Assembly (NCBI GenBank): GCA_018806915.1
Contig: JAGKQI010000084.1
Coordinates: 806,001-870,000, forward strand
Source: Phytophthora colocasiae
Lineage: Eukaryota > Oomycota > Peronosporomycetes > Peronosporales > Peronosporaceae
Length of the DNA stretch: 64,000 bases
Direction: 5' to 3'
A program made the position numbers and the translations under genes. Positions 28,562 through 38,517 of this stretch are shown in pieces. Numbering within the stretch: the stretch's first letter is position 1; every line of letters begins with the position of its first letter. The notes under the pieces are model-generated. The model made no database searches, was not told the DNA's origin, and saw nothing but the letters and a program-made list of their open reading frames with translations.

Positions 28562-28570
28562 CTTCGTATT
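28562..28570. repeat. 9-bp target-site duplication, right copy
   Basis: CTTCGTATT, the match to 26774-26782. It lies 46 bp before the start codon of the membrane protein gene at 28617, so the element landed in that gene's promoter or 5' UTR. Confidence 0.85.
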
Positions 28571-29999
28571 ATATTATCTTTAAACTTAATGGCCTCAGAC
28601 CTCCACTTGAGTCAGCATGCCAACGCCACTGGAAGAAAACATGGAGCAGACTCAGCAGTCTGTTCGATCGTGGTGGTTCAGACGATGGCTCTGTAAACTG
28701 CAAGGTGTCTGGGAATCTACTCAAGTGAGTCACAGAGGAGCATACACATCCAGGAGAGCTCGTGCGCTGGAGTGCTACTGCCACGCTGCGTCACTCACTC
28801 GAGTATTCACTGTATGTGTACTCACTCCAGTCCCAGTCTTGGGCTTTGTCGTGGCCATCGAACTGCTCCCGCTCAGCCCTCCTAGCGATGGATGGAGAGG
28901 GAATTCTGCCTGGGTCTTGCGCTACGTTTTCGTGTTCGTACTACTCACACTGAGCTGCCTCCAGCAAGCTTCCGGTTTTCTCACGAGTCTTAACGTCACT
29001 CTCGGACAAGCATTGGTCATCACGTGGATCTGCGTCAGTTGCTACTTCATCGTGCTGCTGGCAATAATGGCGGTTTGGGTCTTCCCTGTACCGTTCGTCT
29101 TTGAGCTTACTGGCGGTGTCTATAGCGTCATTTTCGTGGTGTGTATTGTGGTGGTGTTTGGCGGCCAAACGTTTGTCAAAACACCAAAGCTTTCGACTCA
29201 AATCAGAGTGCTGTACAAAGTTTCAATGTTAGAGGGGTCCATGTGCTTTGATTATCCTGCTTTCAGCGCCGCTTTTCGGGCTCTGGATGGTGGCTGGCAA
29301 CTCGCGTTCTTTGTGGTACTTTACGGGATGAAGGTGTTAATGCGTGTTTCAGCGGCCTCTGTGTACTGCTTCGCCACCAAGGATGAAGAGGACCGAGCAA
29401 AGCTACGATCACGATTGCCTGAATTTGTCGTCTTTACGACTGATCTCTTCCACTTAGTCTACCTTATGACGTGTCTGCAAGGACCGCAGATCTCCGTCTG
29501 GACGGCCACCATACTTGTAGTTGCAGACATCCTCACGTCGGGGTTTCGAGTCTACCGCCTTCTTCATCGCCCACCGATGGTCTTGATTCTTGGCCCTCCA
29601 GAGCGCAGAAGATCGTCAATGAGGCGTTCACTTTCTGCTGTGATGCCTATTCCAGGCCCTCCAATCTCGACTGTGATGGAGATCCCGTCCACGTACGACA
29701 GCGTGAGTCGAGTTGCCAGCAGAATTCTAGCAAGCGCTTCGTCTTTAAAGCTGGCACAACGTTCGCTTTCTCGATCACGAGTTTCCCACACCTCAAAGTC
29801 ATCTACTAGACGGTCACTTTCACGATCGCATCCTGCTATCGTAATAAGCCAAAATGGAGATCACAACGAGAAAAAGCGATCTGAAACGTTCCCTACCCAG
29901 GAAACTAGCGACGACTTCACCCGATTTCAGACTCTGTCCATGATTGAGTACTTCATCCTTGTTGAATATGTGTCGTGTGTGATTCCTCTGATGATTGGA

Positions 30000-30007
30000 G
30001 TTTACAC
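30000..30007. repeat. 8-bp target-site duplication of hAT-1, left copy
   Basis: GTTTACAC, repeated exactly at 31973-31980. Eight bases is diagnostic for hAT transposition. Confidence 0.93.
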
Positions 30008-31972
30008 CAGGCCTTGTCCAATTCAGTATTACACGGAATTGGCTGTAGTTGCTGCAGTAGTAATAATCTCAATACAACACGCTGCAATAATAAAAGCGGC
30101 CGCAATAACTGCAATATGAATTAATGCTCCTGCTCGCTACCAACTGATGCCAATGTCGTTACATCCCACATATTCCTGTTCGCACGAAGAAACATGACGA
30201 GTTCAAAATTCGCTGGGAGCATACGAAGAAACATGACGAGTTCAAAATTCGCTGGGAGCATACAAGTGCGTTGGGGGGTGAGCACAAGCTTGCACTGTGA
30301 AAAAAAACGCTCACATGCATTCGAAGTCGGCGGCAGTTCCTTCAACAGCAGACTGTAGTTGGCACGACTGGGACGCTTGTTTGGCCCAGCAAGAAGAATC
30401 TGCGTCGCGTAGTCATCTTGGCGTTTCTTGCGCTTGTCTCCACACTTCGCCACCTCGAATGCCTTCACCGCATCTGCCTCAGCCTTTGAAAGCGTGACAC
30501 CGTTGATCACTTTGACGGCTGCCGCTTCAAATATAGGAGAGTGGACTATACTAGCGTTCGCGTTAAGCTGGGCACGCATCGTGGGGTACTCGCTAATAAC
30601 CGAGTCAAAAAGCAGGCGGACATCCGCCAAATCGATATCGTCGCACTGCAGCTTCTTAGTGATGCTCTGGAACTTCTTCATGTGCTCCAGCAGCTCGAGG
30701 AGCTTCCGATGTGCTGCTCCAGTTGGCACCAACTCCTCCACAGCTTCGACGGTCCGGATCTGGGGACGGATTCGCACGTAGCGCTCTAGCATCTCGAAAC
30801 TAGAACTCCATCGTGTGATATTCCGTTTGATAGGATGCAGGTCAGTAGTTTTGGCGAGCTCGGCGAAGTTATTCACAAGGGTTAACTTGGACATAAGGGT
30901 GTTAACCTGTGCCAGTAATGGTTCATATTCGGTAATGTACCGGTTAACCGCGAGATTAAACCGATGACTTGCACAACCAACCAGAGGAACTCCGATTTTG
31001 GTAGCGATGGACTGGTTGGTTGAGCAGTTGTCACCGACAACGCAAGCCACCATGGGTAGTGTTTTGTCGTATACATCCAGCACACCATCCAAGAGCTTTA
31101 TGTGCGAATCAGCATCTTGCGAACCATCTTGAAGTGGAGACACAGCAAGGAGCTGCAGCTTAACTGCACCGTCTGCCTCGAACACGGCGTACACAGCAAC
31201 GTAGTGCATAGAACCATGGGACCAACCATCGAACATGAGCGCGAAACAGCTGCCCAGCGCCTTCTCGAGCGACTTGCCCACCTTCTTGGCTACATCACGC
31301 ATAGAGTTAAGAAGCACACGTGACGACACTGACCTCCATCTAGACATCGAGCGTGTCAGCTCGTTGTCGCCTTCCGACAGCGGCATATTCCGCTCGACGA
31401 CCCATCTCATCCACTGGAAGCGATGAGACGTCTCTTCAGACACGAACCCAAAATCCCGGAGGGTACTGTCCTTGGAAGACAGCGTTGCTGCGTATAGGTC
31501 CTTGAAGCCGTCGTGCTTGTTAGCCAGGTGCCCGATCAAGTTGGAGTATCCAGTGTTGGCGATTTGCTTGCGCTCGGAGCCACAATGCTTACACCGATAG
31601 AGGCCATGACCAAGGTTCTCGTAGAAGTAGGCGCAGATGTCTTTGTTCGTCATTGTTTAGACTGAGCGGGAGTTTTTGAGAATGAAAAGGTCACCATGCA
31701 AAAGGATTCGTACGTGTTTGCTGTTGGCCAGTGATTTAAGGTAGTTAGGTGGTCAGTATGGAGTATAATGAACGCAAAAGAGCTGGCTTCTCGGGTTAGG
31801 ACGTCCATCAGTTCAATTGTGTCTTGCCATTGCTATGCAAGCACTTATGTTATATTGTATTGCAATTTTCGAGAAATATCATATTTTATTTTTTGTGAAT
31901 ATCCCAGTAATCCGTTTTTTTATTTTTAAAAACTGATTTTATCGATACTGAAATTTTTTATTCAGACCCCTG
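30008..31972 (-). mobile_element. hAT transposon (hAT-1), apparently complete
   Basis: The element is 1,965 bp and flanked by the exact 8-bp duplication GTTTACAC. Its ends begin CAGGCCTTG (left) and, in reverse complement, CAGGGGTCTG (right), the CAGG start typical of hAT TIRs. It carries one long transposase frame on the minus strand. It is nested inside the coding region of the membrane protein gene. Confidence 0.92.
30121..31653 (-). CDS. hAT transposase (intact frame)
   Basis: 510 residues. The N-terminal BED-type zinc finger is C-x2-C...H-x4-H (YRCKHCGSE...LIGHLANKH, about residues 19-46). The central catalytic region has the landmarks [29 protein letters not shown] and [12 protein letters not shown], plus [10 protein letters not shown]. 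The C-terminal hATC dimerisation domain has [20 protein letters not shown]. Within that last domain a 13-residue block ([13 protein letters not shown]) occurs twice in tandem from a 39-bp duplication (about 30188-30265), which may impair dimerisation. No frameshift or stop interrupts the frame. Degraded relatives lie at 50.6-52.6 and 61.7-63.3 kb. Confidence 0.9.
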   Translation of the reverse strand: MTNKDICAYFYENLGHGLYRCKHCGSERKQIANTGYSNLIGHLANKHDGFKDLYAATLSSKDSTLRDFGFVSEETSHRFQWMRWVVERNMPLSEGDNELTRSMSRWRSVSSRVLLNSMRDVAKKVGKSLEKALGSCFALMFDGWSHGSMHYVAVYAVFEADGAVKLQLLAVSPLQDGSQDADSHIKLLDGVLDVYDKTLPMVACVVGDNCSTNQSIATKIGVPLVGCASHRFNLAVNRYITEYEPLLAQVNTLMSKLTLVNNFAELAKTTDLHPIKRNITRWSSSFEMLERYVRIRPQIRTVEAVEELVPTGAAHRKLLELLEHMKKFQSITKKLQCDDIDLADVRLLFDSVISEYPTMRAQLNANASIVHSPIFEAAAVKVINGVTLSKAEADAVKAFEVAKCGDKRKKRQDDYATQILLAGPNKRPSRANYSLLLKELPPTSNACERFFSQCKLVLTPQRTCMLPANFELVMFLRMLPANFELVMFLRANRNMWDVTTLASVGSEQEH

Positions 31973-31980
31973 GTTTACAC
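31973..31980. repeat. 8-bp target-site duplication of hAT-1, right copy
   Basis: GTTTACAC, matching 30000-30007; coding sequence of the interrupted gene resumes directly after it. Confidence 0.93.
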
Positions 31981-32585
31981 GACTGTATTAGCTCATTTGC
32001 CGAACGCTGTGTACTACCCATCGCTAGCAAACATTACGCCACGTCATCTACATGAGATTCAGGTCAACGTAGCTGTATACGTGGTCCTTCAACTCGTTTC
32101 GATGCTTGTATTTAGCGAAGTTCTACGCCGCCGTCTGCAGTTCTCAGTGATGCATCAACTGGCGTTCGTGTTGGAGACTGCTGCAGCAGACATCCAAGCC
32201 AAGTTTGCCATGTTTATTCCCTACTGCTTTTTCTTCTTCCTTGAGCATAATGGTACGTCCCTAAATTGCAACAGAACTGGTATTGTTTCTCACTTACCAT
32301 ACCTTGTATGTACGTTATTTTAAAGGTGTGGACTTTACCTTTCGGTTCGCGTGGATGCACTGAGTCGCAGTGAAAGCTACCAGAACCAATGCTCCAACTT
32401 TGGTTCTTACTTGCCAATGCGATTCAGCTTGCACATTTGTTCCTACGTGTTATTCTCAATTCTCTTATTACTTTAAAGGATACGTTTTGACTGAGGATGA
32501 GATGAACCAAAAGCTATCTTCAGATGGTTGTTTTTGAACTTCTTTAACTATATTTTCAGCTCTCAATGCAATCGATCAGTTCTGG

Positions 32586-34412
32586 ATGGGTCTGTCGGCT
32601 GTAGTACCCGCTACAGCACTTGCAGCGAACCCCCCAGCAAAGACTACTATTGCTGCTACATCCAAACATTGTATCAGTCAAGTGACTCATCTTCTCGTTT
32701 CCGCATGGGATGGCGTTCAAGTTAGCCGTCATGGAGCATATACCAGTCGGCGAGCTCGAGCACTCGAGCGTTATGTGCATTCAGCCTCCCTCGCGCGTGT
32801 TGTAGCAGTGTGTTTACTGACTCCAGTGCCAGTTTTGACGTTCGTATTGGCGCAAGAACTCATTCCTCTCGATCCACCTGGCCGTGGTTGGAAAACGAAT
32901 TATCGATGGTTCATCCGATCCGCCATTAACTTCATGGTGCTTACACTCAGTTTCATCAAACAAGGACTTATCTTCCTAGGACCACTACAGATACCGCTGT
33001 ACAAAGTGCTGGTGATCGCAGTTATTACCACTGGCGTATATTTCGGTGTTTTGGTCTTTGTCAGCACTGTCTGGGTCTTTCCAATCCCTTTTGCAAATGT
33101 CCTCACCACCGGAGTTTTCACTCTTTTGTTCTTTGGTGTTTTTGTTACCGTCGTTGGCTGGAGATCGCTCGCTAATACTCGTCGACTGTCGGCGCATGTT
33201 CGTATTTTCAAAGGTGTATTGGCTGTGGAAACCATCATCGTGGTCGTCTATCCGGCATTCAACGCTGTCTTCAGGAGATTTCAAGGTGGGGGGCAGCTCG
33301 CGTTCTTGTCTGTACTCTTTGTACTCAAGCTCGTTATGAGGTTAATCATGGCGTACGTGCTGCAGCGAGGAAAAGGTGGGGTAAGTGATGAGGAGCGGTG
33401 GAAGGCACGTTTGCCTGAAGTAGTGGTATTCAGCATCGAGCTTTTCCACATTTTGTACTTGACTGCGTGTTTGCAAGGGCAACAGATCACAGTGTGGGCG
33501 ACAGTCGGAGTAGCGTTGTTTGACGCGACGGGTTCTGTCATGAGCGTGCGCAGACTGCTTCGACGGTCAAAGATGGAAATGATCGTTGAGCAGTCAAATA
33601 ACAGTCACCAAAGTGGTGGGCCTGTTGTTGGTTTGCTCGATGACGTCAATCAACCTCCTCAATCACTGAAAGCGTTCAATTCCAGTCCAATGCTGCCAAC
33701 GTTTATATCTATGAGATCGGTTGTGCCAGCTTCAGTCTCGAAACTTCTCACAATCGACTCAGCCACCTCTGTTCGGTTTTCTAATCGACGGCGCTCTAGT
33801 ATTATGAGCTTTTCCGCAAGTCGTCGACTCTCTATGACAGTCGAGACCATTGCAAACTTGAAACTCGCCAAACGCTCCAGCTCCCGAATGTCAAGCTATC
33901 AATCGGGCAAGACGGCACCTCGATCCGTTTCAAGAGCGACAAATATTGACCGTAAAAATCACTTTTCACCCCAGCAAAACACTGGACTAAGCACCGAAGA
34001 CGAAATAGCTCGCCTGGAATCACTGTCCATGGCCGAATACTTCCTCTTGGTTGAGTACGTCAAGTGTATCATTCCAGTCATGTACGGGATCTTTCAGGTC
34101 GTCTTGGCTCGCTTACCGAACGCAGTGTTCTATCCGTCGCTAGCAAATGCCACGCCTCAAGACTTGAATCGAGCGCAAACTAACATGGCCGTTTTCGTCT
34201 CGCTCAAGGCCCTTTCCTTGATGACATTTGTGCTTCTGCTGCACTGTCGTCTGCGTTTCTCAGTGGCACATCAACTCTCGTTCGTGCTGGAGACGGCGGC
34301 CGACGATATCCAGGTCAAATTGGCCATGCTCATCCCTTACTGCTTCTTCTTCTTCCTCGACCACAACGGAGTTGACTACACTTTTCGATTTGCCTGGATG
34401 GACAACCGTTGA
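32586..34412 (+). CDS. Multi-pass membrane protein, copy 2 (intact paralogue)
   Basis: 608 residues, single exon. Clear similarity to copy 1 throughout, starting at HGAYTSRRARALE (residue about 57) and including TPVPVL, VWVFPIPF, ELFHILYLTACLQG, the LLVEYVKCIIPVMYGIFQ segment and the ending IPYCFFFFLDHNG. About ten hydrophobic stretches predict a polytopic membrane protein. A roughly 150-residue hydrophilic, Ser-rich loop lies between the seventh and eighth helices. It lacks the 73-nt intron that copy 1 has near the C-terminus. The N-terminal 50 residues differ from copy 1 and could be partly UTR. Function unknown; head-to-tail duplication with copy 1. Confidence 0.82.
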   Translation: MGLSAVVPATALAANPPAKTTIAATSKHCISQVTHLLVSAWDGVQVSRHGAYTSRRARALERYVHSASLARVVAVCLLTPVPVLTFVLAQELIPLDPPGRGWKTNYRWFIRSAINFMVLTLSFIKQGLIFLGPLQIPLYKVLVIAVITTGVYFGVLVFVSTVWVFPIPFANVLTTGVFTLLFFGVFVTVVGWRSLANTRRLSAHVRIFKGVLAVETIIVVVYPAFNAVFRRFQGGGQLAFLSVLFVLKLVMRLIMAYVLQRGKGGVSDEERWKARLPEVVVFSIELFHILYLTACLQGQQITVWATVGVALFDATGSVMSVRRLLRRSKMEMIVEQSNNSHQSGGPVVGLLDDVNQPPQSLKAFNSSPMLPTFISMRSVVPASVSKLLTIDSATSVRFSNRRRSSIMSFSASRRLSMTVETIANLKLAKRSSSRMSSYQSGKTAPRSVSRATNIDRKNHFSPQQNTGLSTEDEIARLESLSMAEYFLLVEYVKCIIPVMYGIFQVVLARLPNAVFYPSLANATPQDLNRAQTNMAVFVSLKALSLMTFVLLLHCRLRFSVAHQLSFVLETAADDIQVKLAMLIPYCFFFFLDHNGVDYTFRFAWMDNR

Positions 34413-34820
34413 GATACAAGACATGGTGAGGAGGTTAGCTATGACGAAAGCGTTTCTGAATGTGTTTATGGTATGACCCTACGCTGTAGTGGTCCTTCAA
34501 CTCCTGTTCGTCACGGTCCCACCATAATATGGTGATCATATCGTTTGGATCACCTGGCGTTGCAGGTTGCACATGTACACGTAAGCTTACTGCTTGGTAC
34601 ACGCTCCGAAACCAAGTTTTCGAAGAATTGTTCATCATGAAGCGCACATTGCACTCGGTTGCCTCGTGAGCATTTATGTCGGCGGTACTTGTCTTCCAGC
34701 GTGGATTGTGAGATTACGCGGAGAAGCCAATCGCAGTTGGCTCAGCATGTCGAGGCAACGACGAAATATCGCGCGTTGAAGTGCTGGTGAGCGAACTTGC
34801 TACATGTAGTACTATAATAC
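34413..34820. other. Intergenic, no gene recognised
   Basis: About 400 bp with only short chance ORFs and a TACATGTA palindrome at 34801-34808, 13 bp before the next start codon. Confidence 0.5.
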
Positions 34821-35936
34821 ATGAATGATACAGTTGACAGTACCAACGGACCTCCATTTCTCCCATCACAAAACCATTCCTCAATTGACGCGGACGAGCA
34901 CAAGACCATGGTCGCCAACTCCACGAGCAGCTACAGCGCCTCCAACATGCTCGAAACGGACCCCCTCGTGCAGAATCCACTCAAGGTCCGCTTTGTCCTG
35001 TCTGTTGTGTGAGATCAAATGCTTACTGAGGTTCCTGGTTGTTGTTGACAGATCCCCCGCCACATCGCTGTCATTATCGATGGCAATCGCCGCTACGGCA
35101 AGACCAAGTATGGCTCGGGTACTCAGGGCCACCGAGACGGAACGAAGACGGTGATGAACTTCACCGAATGGTGCATCGACGCCGGAGTGGAAGCTCTCAC
35201 AGTGTATGCGTTCTCCACGGGTGGGTTATCCTAGGTCTTTTGTCGACTGTTGCTGATACTAATTGCATTTGAGTCGATTGTAGAGAACTGGAAGCGCGAG
35301 AAGGCTGAGGTGGACGCTCTAATGAAACTTGTCGACGGATTCATCCACGATATTCTCGATGAAGCGCTCACTCGCAACATCCGCGTACGTGTGTTATCCT
35401 CCGACAGCAGCAAACTGCCATCCTTCCTCGTTAAGTCCATCAAGGAGGTCGAGAGCAAAACACAGCATTGCAATGCCTTCCACCTCAATCTCTGTGTCAG
35501 GTATTGTACACTCAATAGCTGTGTCATTGTCACCACCAAGCCTTAACCAGACCATGCCTGCTCTAGCTATGGCGCCCGTGGTGAGATCGTCCGAGCCTGC
35601 AAGAGAATCGCTGCCGAGGTAGCCATTGGTGAGACGGCTATTAAGGACATCGATGAAGATCTGCTGAGCCAACGCATGCTCACTGCGTACGTTTTCGTGG
35701 CCTCCATTCGTTCAATTGTGGGGAATCTGAACTAACTTTTGCGTTGCAGTGACCTACCGGACCCAGACATTGTGATCCGAACGTCGGGCGAGCATCGCAT
35801 CAGCAATTTCCTGCTGTTCCAGATCGCATACGCCGAGTTCATTTTCATGGACAAATTCTGGCCAGAGGTGACCCGTGAAGACCTGCAGGAGATTATCGTC
35901 GAGTTCAACCGCCGCAAACGTCGCTTTGGCAAGTAG
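34821..35936 (+). CDS. cis-Prenyltransferase (dehydrodolichyl/undecaprenyl diphosphate synthase family), copy A
   Basis: Five exons: 34821-34985, 35052-35220, 35284-35500, 35567-35686, 35750-35936, giving about 285 residues with introns of 63-66 nt. All splices keep the frame and match paralogue B. Family landmarks: RHIAVIIDGNRRYG (catalytic Asp and the HxxxxMDGNxR-type motif, here with Ile for Met), GHRDGTKTV, FAFST-like YAFSTENWKR, and the C-terminal DPDIVIRTSGEHRISNFLLFQ with the essential Arg and Ser residues, then FWPEV. These enzymes add isopentenyl units in cis to make dolichol precursors at the ER. The 55-residue first exon is Ser/Asn-rich with no membrane segment, unlike copy B. Confidence 0.9.
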
Positions 35937-36054
35937 ATTGAAGCACGAGAAGCAGCTTCCTATGCAAGGGATGCATATCTAATGTCAAGTGGCTGACGAA
36001 AATGCCGATGAAGAATGAAAACACACAAGTCTATACATGTATCCGTCATTAAAG

Positions 36055-36894
36055 TCATGCGTCGGACGCAGTCGGGGCTTTGTCTGGCTTGTCCACTATG
36101 AACTTGACTCTGTAGATGTCCCCTCCATCGTTGAAGACGAACTTCTCTCTATCCGTGGGGATCCCCAGAGGGTTACTGTGCAGCGCATCGAAGTCGTACA
36201 GTCTCGACATCTCGAAGATCTCCATCATGTATTCGAACAGCTCCTCCACATCGGTCTGCACGAAGATCGGTGTGCCATTGGGTAAGTTAGTGGCCAGCAC
36301 CTCCACGAACTCCTCGGTCACCAGCCTTCGCTTAATATGTCGTTTCTTCATCCACGGGTCCGGGTGGAAAATGGACACACTTTTCACAGGCCCCGGCAGA
36401 GACTGGAGCAGCGTTTGCTGGTGGAGATTCATGTTGGCATGCACCAGAGCCAAATTCTGTAGTCCCCGTCGATCTGCTTCTCGTTTCGCTTCCTCCAGCA
36501 CGTTCCGACGGATTTCAACACCCACGAAATTCCGCTCGGACGCCTGGGACTCGGCCACATCCATCAAGTACTTGCCCCGGGCACAACCAATGTCCAAGTG
36601 GATGGGTAATGAAGTATCGTTGAAGCATTCCGTCCAATCAGGCAGCTCCACGGGCTGGCGGTAGATCATGGACAGCGGATTCACGTGTTGGCGGAACCGT
36701 TTGGAGCCTGATGGCGAGTTTCCAGACGCATCTGCAGCCTGAAACTTCGGTGTCGACACACTGAAGTGTCGTAGAAGACTGTCACGGCTGTTAAGGCGTT
36801 GGGAGAGCAGCGACGAGCGCGTTAGACGCAGCCATCGCGACTGCATCAACACCATTACTGTCTGTCTTTTGGAGTCACTGGTTGAAAGTGTCAT
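36055..36894 (-). CDS. tRNA (guanine-N7-)-methyltransferase, TrmB type
   Basis: 279 residues. SAM-binding motif LDIGCARGKYLMDVAE, followed by NFVGVEIRRNVLEEA, and the TrmB hallmark FHPDPWMKKRHIKRRLV with the C-terminal FVQTDVEELFEYMMEIF. The enzyme makes m7G46 in tRNA. The first about 55 residues are Arg/Ser/Leu-rich with few acids (MVLMQSRWLRLTRSSLLSQR), which looks like an organelle-targeting peptide, so a mitochondrial form is likely; two or three in-frame Met codons there leave the start open. It is antisense between the two cis-prenyltransferase paralogues and divergent from copy B, with only 164 bp between starts. Confidence 0.88.
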   Translation of the reverse strand: MTLSTSDSKRQTVMVLMQSRWLRLTRSSLLSQRLNSRDSLLRHFSVSTPKFQAADASGNSPSGSKRFRQHVNPLSMIYRQPVELPDWTECFNDTSLPIHLDIGCARGKYLMDVAESQASERNFVGVEIRRNVLEEAKREADRRGLQNLALVHANMNLHQQTLLQSLPGPVKSVSIFHPDPWMKKRHIKRRLVTEEFVEVLATNLPNGTPIFVQTDVEELFEYMMEIFEMSRLYDFDALHSNPLGIPTDREKFVFNDGGDIYRVKFIVDKPDKAPTASDA

Positions 36895-37058
36895 CTCATT
36901 AGTGGACGGTGGACACAGTCCATTATTCAGAGCAGCAATATCGATGTTGATTGGCTGAAAATCAATAGTTTAACGGCCATGGACACGTAGACTCGAGTCA
37001 GTTTGGAGCTGCATTGATACGTCTGCGCAGAGCAGCATTTCCCCCCAATTGGCCAGAG

Positions 37059-38307
37059 ATGATGGACGAAAACGCCAGTGGAGTGGTGTGGCTGCGTGAG
37101 AACATCGGACGACAAACACTGACGCAGTTGGAGGACGCCAGTCGCGACCTGGGGCTGGCCAAGAGCTTCTACAATGGCTTTGAGATGTGGTGGTTGGCTG
37201 GGATGCCCATTACCCTCGTGTTTGTGCTTACACTGCTGAGTTTCTCGCTTGCTTCTGGAGTTAGTGGATTGGGGAAGTCGGTGCGTTGGCATCGGGTTCT
37301 GCCTGCGTTTGTATGGAGAATTGTGGGCTTGTTGAGTGGACTATTGAGTGCGGACTTTGCAGCTCTGGAGAAGAAGACAGTTAGGGCTGCGATGCTGAGA
37401 GGCGCTGGTGAGATGAAGATCCCCCGCCATATCGCAGTTATCATGGATGGCAATAGACGCTATGGAAAGAGCAGGTATGGAGCTGGAGTGAAAGGACACT
37501 CGGACGGTAGCAGGACACTTGTCAACTTTACGGAGTGGTGCATCGAAGCTGGGATCCAGGCTCTCACAGTATTCGCCTTCTCGACAGGTAAATAAATGAG
37601 TTGCATTTCTGTACACGTGTGGAGGTGCTGATACTGACGATAGTCGCTATTCGCAGAGAACTGGAACCGTGAGCAATCGGAGGTGGACGCACTCATGAAC
37701 CTGTTCAACCAGTTCATGCACGAGATCGTTCCGGAAGCGCTGAAGAGAGATGTACGAGTGCGCGTGCTGGTGTCAGATGGCAGGAAACTGCCGGGGTATA
37801 TTGTGGAGGCGATTGAGGACATCGAGACGAAGACGCAGAACTGCACCAAGTTTAGCCTCAACCTTTGTGTCAGGTAAATTCTGTGTCATCATTTAGTCTG
37901 GTTTACATCGCTCAGTCAGCTCATACTTAGTAACTTTTGATAGCTATGGTGCGCGTGACGAGATCGTCGGCGCCTGCAGAAAAATCGCTTCGGAAGTTGC
38001 TAGCGGCGAGACATCCGTGGACGATATCAACGAAGACCTGCTGAGTCAACGCATGCTCACAGCGTACGTTACCTGCTGCTGAATTCCAATTGAAACAATG
38101 TACTGATCTTGTTTCTACAGCGGTCTACCCGATCCAGACATCCTCATCCGCACGTCGGGTGAACTTCGCATCAGCAACTTCCTACTGTACCAGATTGCAT
38201 ATTCGGAATTGATCTTCATGGACAAAATGTGGCCCGAGGTTACGCGGGATGACGTGCAGGGCATCGTCCTGGAGTTCAACCGCCGCAAGCGCCGCTTTGG
38301 CAAGTAA
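37059..38307 (+). CDS. cis-Prenyltransferase, copy B, with N-terminal membrane segment
   Basis: Four exons: 37059-37587, 37657-37873, 37944-38063, 38121-38307, about 350 residues. Exons 2-4 are exactly the same lengths (217, 120 and 187 nt) and phases as the last three of copy A, so the genes are duplicates. It has [34 protein letters not shown], and [21 protein letters not shown]. Its 130-residue N-terminal extension contains a hydrophobic helix ([20 protein letters not shown]) that should anchor it to a membrane, probably the ER, where dolichol synthesis occurs. The start at 37059 (MMDENASG) is the first ATG in frame. Copy A's first intron is absent here. Confidence 0.9.
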
Positions 38308-38517
38308 ATGGGAGCACCAGCGCCAGTTTTTAGGCAGTCCATCGACTTGTACACCACAGCTTTAGAGCAATGTCCATAAATCCCATAAGCATTTTGACCT
38401 GCTTTTTTAACCCGTTTGTTTTCGGGTTTAATTCGTTTAAACCCAAAAATACTTGGCGCCATCGCCTTGACACTTTGCATACTGAAGTCAAGTGAGACGC
38501 AGCTTCTCCCATCCAAA

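Larger units (their letters stand above)
28617..32363 (+). pseudogene. Multi-pass membrane protein gene, copy 1, disrupted by an hAT transposon
   Basis: Coding sequence runs from 28617 to about 30007 and resumes at 31981-32252, then 32326-32363 after a 73-nt GT-AG intron (32253-32325). The two halves join exactly in frame once the hAT element and one copy of its 8-bp duplication are removed, and the join matches the intact paralogue at 32586-34412 (GVYT..VLAHLPN versus GIFQVVLARLPN). As it stands translation runs into the transposon and stops at 30119, losing the last two or three membrane helices. The protein has about ten hydrophobic segments and a Ser/Arg-rich hydrophilic stretch after the seventh. 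I recognise no named family; the conserved RHGAYTSRRARALE-like motif precedes the first helix. Confidence 0.85.
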
